This document shows positions 1 through 5,013 of a DNA stretch of 5,627 bases, one piece after another. The DNA comes from Acidimicrobiaceae bacterium. GTDB taxonomy: Bacteria > Actinomycetota > Acidimicrobiia > Acidimicrobiales > UBA10347. Numbering within the stretch: position 1 is the stretch's first letter; the number at the start of each line of letters is the position of its first letter. The stretch spans positions 1-5,627 of the forward strand of contig DNHM01000107.1 of the NCBI GenBank assembly GCA_003485885.1, read 5' to 3'. The notes beneath the pieces are model-generated. The model was not told where the DNA came from, searched no databases, and saw only the letters and a list, made by a program, of their open reading frames with translations. Made by a program: the position numbers and the translations under genes.

Positions 1-277
1 CGCATCCAAGGGTGCGGTGGTGTCGCTGAGTCGATCAATCGCTCGGGGCTACGGCAAGGATGGCGTGATCGCACACACCATTAATCCAGGTTGGGTCTCT
101 ACTGATATGGCGACCGATTTCTTCGCAGCCAACCCGGACGCACTCGATGGATTCCCTCTGGGTGAAGCGGTGCCGCCTGAGGAAGTCGCACACACGGTCG
201 CCTTCTTGGCATCGGGCCTGGCTCGACATATCACCGGCTCAACCGTGGAGATCAACGGCGCTACCCACGTGCGTTAG
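1..277 (+). CDS. Short-chain dehydrogenase/reductase (SDR), 3' end only
   Basis: This is the C-terminal part of a classical NAD(P)-dependent SDR; the reading frame is open from base 2 and the start lies outside the window. The first residues read ASKGAVVSLSRS. The lysine fits the catalytic Lys of the SDR YxxxK motif, so the Tyr codon would lie just upstream of base 1. About 25 residues later comes TINPGWVSTDM, the usual PG-x-V-x-T segment that contacts the cofactor and substrate loop. The end, HITGSTVEINGATHVR, matches the ITG-x-x-x-x-x-(D/N)G strand common near SDR C-termini. The protein is probably cytosolic. The substrate cannot be told: FabG-like ketoacyl reductases and many alcohol or sugar oxidoreductases share these motifs. 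The gene ends 8 bases before the convergent msrB stop, with no clear terminator hairpin between them. Confidence 0.9.
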   Translation, partial: ASKGAVVSLSRSIARGYGKDGVIAHTINPGWVSTDMATDFFAANPDALDGFPLGEAVPPEEVAHTVAFLASGLARHITGSTVEINGATHVR

Positions 278-285
278 CCAGTCGG

Positions 286-693
286 TTACTCGGCGGCAGG
301 ATCGGGTGTTTCGAGGTTCAGCGACGCTGAGTTCATGCAGAAACGTTCGCCGGTGGGCTGTGGGCCGTCGGGGAATACATGTCCGAGGTGGGCGCCGCAC
401 TTTGCGCAGTCGGTCTCAATGCGCTGCATGCCCATGGTCATGTCGACCTTGCGGGTGATCTTGTCTTCGTCGATCGCTTGATAGAAGCTCGGCCAGCCGC
501 AGCCAGCGTCGTACTTGGTGTCACTGATGAACAGTGGCTCGTCGCAGACAACGCAGTGGTACACGCCGTCGTCGGTGGTGTCCCAGTACTTTCCGGTGAA
601 CGCACGTTCGGTGCCTGCCTGCTGGGTGACTACGTATTGCTCTGGGGTCAGTCGTTCGCGAAGTTCGGCGTCGTCAACTTGGTACTCGGTCAT
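286..693 (-). CDS. msrB: Peptide-methionine (R)-S-oxide reductase MsrB
   Basis: A complete 135-residue protein, the normal length for a stand-alone MsrB. The enzyme reduces methionine-(R)-sulfoxide in proteins back to methionine, normally with thioredoxin as electron donor, and acts in oxidative-damage repair in the cytosol. Two CxxC pairs (C47/C50 in CVVC and C96/C99 in CAKC) should bind the structural zinc. C119 in RFCMNSASL is the catalytic cysteine. C65 in the GCGWPSF segment (65-70) is a good candidate for the resolving cysteine. H102 and H105 in HLGHVF and N121 also fit the active site. The ATG at 693-691 has no strong Shine-Dalgarno, but TAACCT lies 6 bases upstream, which suggests a leaderless transcript. 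It follows a dioxygenase gene on the same strand after 79 bases, so read-through from that gene is possible. It converges with the SDR gene. No truncation or missing key residue is seen. Confidence 0.96.
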   Translation of the reverse strand: MTEYQVDDAELRERLTPEQYVVTQQAGTERAFTGKYWDTTDDGVYHCVVCDEPLFISDTKYDAGCGWPSFYQAIDEDKITRKVDMTMGMQRIETDCAKCGAHLGHVFPDGPQPTGERFCMNSASLNLETPDPAAE

Positions 694-699
694 ACCCCT

Positions 700-705
700 A
701 GGTTA
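700..705 (-). promoter_or_regulatory. Putative -10 box of a leaderless msrB promoter
   Basis: On the minus strand TAACCT is followed by six bases (AGGGGT) and then the msrB ATG. A TANNNT box 6-7 bases before the start codon is the arrangement of leaderless actinobacterial mRNAs, in which transcription begins at or next to the start codon. No convincing -35 box is seen. The AGGGG just before the ATG is too close to act as a normal ribosome binding site. Confidence 0.42.
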
Positions 706-756
706 GGCGCTTCGCCCAAGAGCTGGCACGTCGAGCGGCCCGAGTTGCGCAGCTGT

Positions 757-775
757 TAACCAGTTGGCGTGGTTA
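757..775 (-). other. Small inverted repeat over the dioxygenase stop codon
   Basis: The perfect 6-base arms TAACCA (757-762) and TGGTTA (770-775) flank a 7-base loop and include the dioxygenase stop codon. It could form a weak hairpin between the dioxygenase and msrB. The stem is short and AT-rich and has no T-run after it, so it is not called a terminator. Confidence 0.2.
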
Positions 776-1822
776 GGCGAGGACATCGCTGTGATGGGCG
801 ACCATCTGGGCGCTATATGAACGACTGAAGTAGTTCCATAGCTGTTCGCCGTACGTCTCGGGCCGATGTTCACTTGCCATCGCTCCGGTGCCGTTGCGGG
901 CTTCTTCGGGTGTGGGCATGAAACCAGCGTCGTGATGATGAGGGCTAGCTGCGGTCGCATCGGCGTAACGGGCGTCCAGCGGTAGCCGTGTGAGCGGAGT
1001 CGTCAATGACGGGCCGTGAAAGTAGCCGGCCGAGTAACGCTCGTCGTTGGTGATGACCCGGTGGGGAGTGGCCACCAAATAGTTGCCGGTCATCGATTGC
1101 AGGATCTCACCCAAATTGATCACGAACGTGTCAGGAACGATCGGTACGTCGATCCAGGCGCCGTCGGGGTTCTGCACCTGTAGGCCCGGTGTCGGACCAG
1201 GCGCTAGCACGGTGAGAAAGCCTGCATCGTGGTGGGGGTTCACCCCGGCACCGAAGGCTGGTGTGGGCGGGTAGTGAATGAACTTTGCCAGCGACATTGG
1301 CTGGTCTCCGAACAGGTCGCGGAGGTGGCTTCGGTCTAGACCAAGGCCGACTGAGAGCGCCGCCATCAGCTGGTCGGCGAGCTCGGCGAGCGCGTCGATC
1401 CATTGCAGCGAGAGGGCGCGGTGTTGATCGAGCACAGTGTCGGGCAACCATTGGTTCGGGCCGAGAAGTCGGCTATAGACCGGGTCGATCGCTGGCGTTG
1501 TTGGCCACTCGGTCCACACGTCGATCTGTTCGCGCACGTCGGCCGCATTGTTGGTGGTCTCGGCGCCGACTGGTTCCCAGCCTCGAAATTGCGGCGATCG
1601 TGTCTTATCGATTCGTTCCTTGTCGGCTACAGGTAGTTCGAAGAACCGGCGCATCATCTCGAACACATCGGCAGTCAACTGGGCAGAGATGCCGTGGTTG
1701 GTGACGAGCGCAAAACCCACGTTGTGGCAGATATCGGTGAACTCGGTGCAGAACTCGGCGCTGGGTCCGCCAGGCCGACGTAGTTCACTCACATCAACGA
1801 TTGGAATCTCATGAAACGCCAC
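773..1822 (-). CDS. Isopenicillin N synthase-like Fe(II)/2-oxoglutarate dioxygenase
   Basis: A complete 349-residue protein of the isopenicillin N synthase/2OG-Fe(II) oxygenase superfamily, close to the usual 320-350 residues. The N-terminal DIOX_N part runs from IPIVDVSEL (6-14) through GFALVTNHGI (36-45) and the RRFFELP segment (58-64). The C-terminal double-stranded beta helix holds the iron ligands H197 and D199 in NPHHDAGFLTVL, and H254 in ATPHRV. R262 and S264 in ERYSAGYF form the RxS motif that binds the 2-oxoglutarate carboxylate; because this motif is intact, an ordinary 2OG-dependent oxidation is possible. The substrate is unknown and nothing nearby suggests beta-lactam synthesis. 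A His-rich stretch, PHHHDAGFMPTP (294-305), precedes the terminal TYGEQLWNYFSRSY. The GTG start at 1822-1820 is chosen because it gives the expected MAFHEIPIVD opening and follows TAGGAT at leaderless spacing. The gene lies upstream of msrB and diverges from the restriction-modification-like operon. Confidence 0.93.
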   Translation of the reverse strand: MAFHEIPIVDVSELRRPGGPSAEFCTEFTDICHNVGFALVTNHGISAQLTADVFEMMRRFFELPVADKERIDKTRSPQFRGWEPVGAETTNNAADVREQIDVWTEWPTTPAIDPVYSRLLGPNQWLPDTVLDQHRALSLQWIDALAELADQLMAALSVGLGLDRSHLRDLFGDQPMSLAKFIHYPPTPAFGAGVNPHHDAGFLTVLAPGPTPGLQVQNPDGAWIDVPIVPDTFVINLGEILQSMTGNYLVATPHRVITNDERYSAGYFHGPSLTTPLTRLPLDARYADATAASPHHHDAGFMPTPEEARNGTGAMASEHRPETYGEQLWNYFSRSYSAQMVAHHSDVLA

Positions 1823-1829
1823 GGTGCCA

Positions 1830-1835
1830 ATCCTA
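1830..1835 (-). promoter_or_regulatory. Putative -10 box of a leaderless dioxygenase promoter
   Basis: On the minus strand TAGGAT is followed by seven bases (TGGCACC) and the GTG start of the dioxygenase gene. The spacing fits a leaderless actinobacterial promoter. The AGGA inside the same box could instead serve as a Shine-Dalgarno, so the two readings compete. No clear -35 box is visible; the first copy of the intergenic repeat (1861-1884) lies just upstream of where it would be. Confidence 0.4.
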
Positions 1836-1860
1836 GTGAATCCGCTGCGTGCCGACGCCT

Positions 1861-1884
1861 AGGGCGTATGCCCGGTGAGTTTGT
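1861..1884 (+). repeat. Intergenic repeat, copy 1 (possible operator)
   Basis: First copy of a 24-base direct repeat; it matches copy 2 at 1948-1971 in 21 of 24 positions, and the first 18 bases differ at only one. The core GGGCGTATGCCC is an imperfect palindrome (10 of 12 positions symmetric), as expected for a dimeric regulator's site. It lies about 25 bases upstream of the proposed dioxygenase -10 box. Function is inferred from position only. Confidence 0.6.
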
Positions 1885-1947
1885 GGTGTGAGCAGGCGAC
1901 GGAAGAGTTGACCAGACGGTGGTGGCGGGTGCAGCGTGCCAAGGCTC

Positions 1948-1971
1948 AGGGCGTATGCCCGGCGACATTGT
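1948..1971 (+). repeat. Intergenic repeat, copy 2 (possible operator)
   Basis: Second copy of the 24-base repeat, 87 bases after copy 1, with the same near-palindromic core GGGCGTATGCCC (1949-1960). It lies 54 bases upstream of the methyltransferase ATG, so it is well placed to influence that operon's promoter. It may be the site of a regulator encoded in or outside the cassette. Confidence 0.6.
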
Positions 1972-1979
1972 CGCACCCC

Positions 1980-1993
1980 AGGCGTATGGTCCG
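1980..1993 (+). repeat. Degenerate third copy of the intergenic repeat core
   Basis: This stretch shares GGCGTATG (1981-1988) with copies 1 and 2 and starts 31 bases after the same octamer in copy 2, about three helical turns. The right half reads GTCCG rather than CCCGG, so it is a half-match. It overlaps a possible -10 box, TATGGT (1985-1990), where a bound protein would block RNA polymerase. Confidence 0.4.
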
Positions 1994-2013
1994 CTTAGAG
2001 TCATAGCAGGAGG
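1985..2013 (+). promoter_or_regulatory. Putative promoter and ribosome binding site of the methyltransferase operon
   Basis: Two TANNNT boxes are present, TATGGT (1985-1990) and TAGAGT (1996-2001). The first would leave a leader of roughly 28 bases. A clear Shine-Dalgarno, AGGAGG (2008-2013), sits 11 bases before the ATG at 2025. This operon is therefore translated from a leader, unlike the flanking genes, which appear leaderless. No good -35 box is seen at 16-18 bases. Confidence 0.45.
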
Positions 2014-2024
2014 CCACCACGGTC

Positions 2025-3572
2025 ATGAGTCAAGACAAACCGCGCCGGGGCACGGCAACCGCTTCGTTTGGTGCTGGAGCGCGCGAGAGCCATGACAGCT
2101 CAGCGTTTTATGCGCGATTCTCGCCGCCAACGATTAGTGACGACAACGAGGTCACGGCAGTTCCTGATTCGGTTCTGGCCGATCCGGTACGGGTCATGGA
2201 CAGCCGCAAGATCCACGAGGTGCTGCCCGAGAACAGCGTTGCGCTAGTGGTCACTTCTCCGCCCTACTTCGTCGGCAAAGAGTACGAGCTTGCGGTCGCC
2301 GGTGATCCCAACACCCGCCGCGACGGAAATGCCATACCAACCACGTATCTGGAGTATCTCCAGATGCTGCACGACGTGTTTGCCAGCTGTTTGCGTGTTC
2401 TTGAACCAGGTGGCCGTATGGCGATCAACGTGGCCAACCTTGGGCGAAAGCCGTATCGCAGCCTGTCGGCTGACATCATCGGTATTCTGCAGGACGACCT
2501 CGGCATGCTGTTGCGGGGCGAGATTATTTGGCAGAAGGCCGAGGGTGCCACCGGGTCGGTCGCCTGGGGTTCGTATCGCAAGGCCACAAACCCGGTGCTT
2601 CGCGATCTCACCGAACGGGTCATTGTTGTCAGCAAGGGTCGTTTCGATCGGGCGATGCCCAAAGGTCGCGCTGAAAAGGGACTGCCCCACGAGAGCACCC
2701 TCAGTGCCGATGACTTCATGGAAGCCACGCTTGATGTGTGGAAGATCGCACCCGAGTCGGCTCGCCGAGTCCAGCATCCTGCGCCGTTCCCAATTGAATT
2801 GCCGCGTCGGTTAATCGACCTTTACACCTACCGCGATGACATCGTGATCGATCCGTTCCTTGGCAGCGGCACCACATTGCTCGCTGCGGAACGTACTGGT
2901 CGCCGGGGTATGGGTTTCGAACTCGATCGCGAATATGCCGACATAGCGATTGCCCGGCTTGAAGCCGAGAAGCAACGTCCCAAGGTGCCGTCCTACGACG
3001 CTGCCCAGAAGGGTCAACTCGCTATCGAGTTGCCCGACGACGGTCAGGATCGCCTCGAACACTTCCAGGCTCGTGCCACAAGCGTGGGTAAAAAGGCGGC
3101 CGATCTCGCCGAGCAAGTATTACGCAGTGCCGGATTCGAGATTGTCAAAGAGAAGGCCAAGATCCCCAAGCTGGGTTTGCAGTTCAGCTTCCTGGTGGCT
3201 GACAAGGAAGGCCGCCAATACTACGTCGACGTTTCTGGCGCGTTTACGACCGTGCGTCCAGGGCTTCGGCGCACCGACACTATGTGGAAACTTCTTGGCC
3301 GAGTGCATGTGCTCAAGGCCCGCGAAGACTCACAGAACCGAAGTCGGGTGTTGGTTCTCACGTCGAGTCTTCCTTCGAACGGCAGCGAGGGCGACAAGGC
3401 GCTGCGGGCGATCGGCCCCCACAGCGTGTTTGATGCGATCGAGATGTTCGACGATGCTGCGGTGTCGCAACGACTCGCCGCCTATGCCGCTGGCGTCCAA
3501 GTTCCGATTGCTGGCTTCTGGACCGACGCCGATATTGCCGAGTTCGAAGAATTTACTGAGCGCCAAGTCTGA
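2025..3572 (+). CDS. Beta-class site-specific DNA methyltransferase with C-terminal nuclease-like domain
   Basis: A 515-residue SAM-dependent DNA amino-methyltransferase. The catalytic motif IV, TSPPYF (77-82), precedes the SAM-binding motif I, DPFLGSGTT (276-284), which is the beta-class order. HPAPFP (251-256) resembles motif X, and GFELDREY (297-304) is the acidic strand after motif I. An SPPY rather than DPPY motif favours N4-cytosine, but N6-adenine cannot be excluded. The methyltransferase part ends near residue 318. The rest (about 340-490) is an extra domain: a helix with E363, then GFEIV, then two strands reading LQFSFLVAD and YYVDVSGAF, then RRTDTMWKLLGR and VLVLTSSLP. That layout resembles a PD-(D/E)XK fold, but D402-V-S404 replaces the usual (D/E)xK, so the domain may bind DNA without cutting. 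The first 45 residues look disordered. An AGGAGG 11 bases upstream supports the ATG. The last base of the stop codon is the first base of the next gene's ATG. The recognition sequence cannot be read from the protein. Confidence 0.93.
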   Translation: MSQDKPRRGTATASFGAGARESHDSSAFYARFSPPTISDDNEVTAVPDSVLADPVRVMDSRKIHEVLPENSVALVVTSPPYFVGKEYELAVAGDPNTRRDGNAIPTTYLEYLQMLHDVFASCLRVLEPGGRMAINVANLGRKPYRSLSADIIGILQDDLGMLLRGEIIWQKAEGATGSVAWGSYRKATNPVLRDLTERVIVVSKGRFDRAMPKGRAEKGLPHESTLSADDFMEATLDVWKIAPESARRVQHPAPFPIELPRRLIDLYTYRDDIVIDPFLGSGTTLLAAERTGRRGMGFELDREYADIAIARLEAEKQRPKVPSYDAAQKGQLAIELPDDGQDRLEHFQARATSVGKKAADLAEQVLRSAGFEIVKEKAKIPKLGLQFSFLVADKEGRQYYVDVSGAFTTVRPGLRRTDTMWKLLGRVHVLKAREDSQNRSRVLVLTSSLPSNGSEGDKALRAIGPHSVFDAIEMFDDAAVSQRLAAYAAGVQVPIAGFWTDADIAEFEEFTERQV

Positions 3573-3889
3573 TGCCTGCCGTCGCAACCGCAGTGGTGCA
3601 TGCCGAACCACCGCTTGTCTATCTCGCCGATGACCTAGACACTTTGCACCGAGTATTGGCTCTCGAGGTCGTTGCCCGAACCGACGCTGGATTGCTGAAC
3701 GGACGGGCAGCCGAGATTCGCGATGCTCTCTTGGCGGAACGATGGGGCGACGCGGTGGTGAGTTGGATCCGTGAGACTGGCACCGGGATCGACGTGTACT
3801 CAAATAGCAGCGTGTATACCAACGAAGATCTGCCAGCAGATCTGATTGGTGCACAATTGCAGTTCGCCGCACTCTTCCGCGACGGCTGA
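3572..3889 (+). CDS. Small acidic protein of unknown function in the methyltransferase operon
   Basis: A 105-residue protein I do not recognise. Its ATG overlaps the methyltransferase stop by one base (TGATG), and its stop is 2 bases before the next ATG. It is thus embedded in the operon and probably translated by coupling, since no separate ribosome binding site is seen. It has 16 Asp/Glu, 7 Arg and no Lys, so it is strongly acidic. There is no signal peptide or membrane segment. The likely helices are VYLADDLDTLHRVLALEVVA (16-35) and AAEIRDALLAERWGDAVVSW (46-65). Then come a polar segment, DVYSNSSVYTNEDLP (73-87), and a hydrophobic end, IGAQLQFAALFRDG. It could be a subunit of the neighbouring nuclease, an inhibitor that protects the host before DNA is methylated, or a regulator. 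No helix-turn-helix is obvious, so a classic C-protein controller is less likely. Confidence 0.78.
   Translation: MPAVATAVVHAEPPLVYLADDLDTLHRVLALEVVARTDAGLLNGRAAEIRDALLAERWGDAVVSWIRETGTGIDVYSNSSVYTNEDLPADLIGAQLQFAALFRDG
3826..3843 (+). repeat. Perfect 8-base inverted repeat near the end of the small gene
   Basis: AGATCTGC (3826-3833) and GCAGATCT (3836-3843) are exact reverse complements separated by CA. The site lies 48 bases before the ATG of the third gene, within codons for EDLPADL. Each arm contains AGATCT. It might be a protein site or affect translation of the next gene. An 8-base palindrome with a short spacer is expected about once by chance in a window this long. Confidence 0.3.
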
Positions 3890-3891
3890 CG

Positions 3892-4950
3892 ATGGTCGCG
3901 CTACGCACCGAGATCACCGAGATCGTTACCGGCTTAGCCATGTTGGGCTTCCGCGACCTCGACGAAGCGCTACGAGTGCGGCCGATGAGCGTGGTCAACC
4001 TGGAGACCGAACACTACGAACGGTTGACCGACGCACGTGCCTCGGGTTCCCATGATCGCGAGTTCGAAACGGCGTGGGAGAACGGGCACATCTTCGCTCG
4101 GGCCGACGATGGCCTGCGGGGGCGACCTCCGTGGAGCATTGAGTGGAAGGGTCCGCACAAACCACCGGGGTATGAGCAGGTGCCTGCTGACCTGCGCATC
4201 GATCATGTGTATTTAGTTTCGTGCAAGTACGGCAGTTCGATTCTGCACAACGTAAGCCCTTCCCATTTGTTTGACCGAGCACTGGCAGAGAAACGTGTGG
4301 AACGAGGCAGCGATTGGTTCGTTTCAACCGCACCCAGCGCGTACCAAGAGTTGTACACCGCATGCCTGGTCGACACCGGACTCGATCGCGACTACCGGGC
4401 CCTGCCTGCGCTGGCCGCCGACCTCGAAACCAGCGACCGCAAACGCCTCAAGGCTGCGCTGCCCAAACGAGGCCGGTTACCGGACAAATCTCAGCAGCTC
4501 TATGAACAATTCTCGATGGCCGTCGCAACTGCGTCTGCAGACCGATGGCGGTCGTCCTTGCGTACCGCACGCGAACGCGAAGCCATGTTGTGGCGGTTAC
4601 TTCGGCTGCAAGCCGCGCCGTACTTCGTGTTGGGCGCGACCACCTCGGGCGAACCTCTGCGTTACCGAGTGGGCACCCCGTGGGACTTCCGAAACCGCTT
4701 CGAGTTGAAGTCGTTTGATGCCTGGCCAGAGTCTGCTGGCCAACCGATGGTCCGATGGCGGGCCGCGGTACTCGATCGTGATCTCGCCCGCGATGTCGAC
4801 AACGACGCGGCCGTCGGCGATGAACTGTGCGTGATCGAAGGGCATGTTGAGATTCGTTGGACCCATGGGCGTTTCTCGGGGGCACCTGAGGCCAAGGTGC
4901 ATCTGGATACCCACCCGCACCGGGTGCCTGGATATTTCCCGCTCACCTGA
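3892..4950 (+). CDS. Putative restriction endonuclease, PD-(D/E)XK-like
   Basis: A 352-residue soluble protein, third in the methyltransferase operon, starting 2 bases after the small gene's stop. I cannot assign it to a named family with certainty. Two neighbouring segments look like nuclease cores. WSIEWKG (81-87) contains E84-x-K86, with D72/D73 about 11 residues before. RIDHVYLVSCKY (102-113) has D104 and the variant S110-C-K112 on a hydrophobic strand, followed by a conserved-looking HNVSPSHLFD (119-128). A nuclease is what one expects beside a cognate methyltransferase, and the size suits a type II enzyme. The middle (about 170-240) is rich in Arg, Lys and Leu helices and could contact DNA. 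The C-terminal third (250-352) looks mostly beta and holds FRNRFELKSFDAW and VEIRWTHGRFSG. No helicase, ATPase or transmembrane motif is seen. It could instead be a non-cutting specificity protein or another kind of defence effector. Confidence 0.62.
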   Translation: MVALRTEITEIVTGLAMLGFRDLDEALRVRPMSVVNLETEHYERLTDARASGSHDREFETAWENGHIFARADDGLRGRPPWSIEWKGPHKPPGYEQVPADLRIDHVYLVSCKYGSSILHNVSPSHLFDRALAEKRVERGSDWFVSTAPSAYQELYTACLVDTGLDRDYRALPALAADLETSDRKRLKAALPKRGRLPDKSQQLYEQFSMAVATASADRWRSSLRTAREREAMLWRLLRLQAAPYFVLGATTSGEPLRYRVGTPWDFRNRFELKSFDAWPESAGQPMVRWRAAVLDRDLARDVDNDAAVGDELCVIEGHVEIRWTHGRFSGAPEAKVHLDTHPHRVPGYFPLT

Positions 4951-5013
4951 CGGGCACACCAGAACGCCAGATATGAACCTCTGACGTGCACCGGTACGAC
5001 CTAATCTCTGGTT
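4951..5013. other. Short intergenic gap after the cassette
   Basis: These 63 bases separate the putative nuclease gene from the DUF3097 gene. I see no strong GC hairpin followed by a T-run, so no intrinsic terminator is called. The only recognisable signal is the putative -10 box at its right end. Confidence 0.5.
5002..5007 (+). promoter_or_regulatory. Putative -10 box of a leaderless promoter for the DUF3097 gene
   Basis: TAATCT is followed by six bases (CTGGTT) and then the GTG at 5014. This is the leaderless spacing seen at two other genes of the window. There is no Shine-Dalgarno before the GTG. A CTGACG at 4981-4986 could be a weak -35 element, but the 15-base spacer is short. Confidence 0.42.

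Noticed and set aside
757..775. Hairpin as intrinsic terminator between the dioxygenase and msrB
   Set aside because: Only six AT-rich base pairs and no T-run on the minus strand.
701..779. 9-base direct repeat GGTTAGGCG at 701-709 and 771-779
   Set aside because: Short; one copy is the dioxygenase stop region and the other overlaps the proposed msrB -10 box. This is probably coincidence.
1789..2004. 71-codon minus-strand open frame covering the divergent intergenic region
   Set aside because: Its repeated PGIRP peptides simply come from the DNA repeats, it overlaps the dioxygenase start in another frame, and it has no ribosome binding site I can see.
2244..2777. 177-codon minus-strand open frame inside the methyltransferase gene
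   Set aside because: It is antisense to a well-supported methyltransferase with intact motifs, and its translation shows no recognisable family.
2025..3572. Type I, BREX or DISARM-type modification gene
   Set aside because: No partner helicase, PglZ, specificity subunit or phospholipase-D gene is present in the window, and the methyltransferase is a small beta-class enzyme. A type II-like arrangement fits better.
3572..3889. Classic C-protein (helix-turn-helix controller) of a restriction-modification system
   Set aside because: No helix-turn-helix pattern is visible, and the protein is strongly acidic and lacks lysine, which is unlike a small DNA-binding controller.
3330..3998. Long open frame (222 codons) on the minus strand across the cassette junctions
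   Set aside because: It is antisense to the end of the methyltransferase, the small gene and the start of the third gene, has an Arg/Ser-rich composition typical of a shadow frame, and shows no domain.
4448..4885. 145-codon minus-strand open frame inside the third gene
   Set aside because: Arg-rich and low in typical core residues, as expected of an antisense shadow of a high-GC gene.
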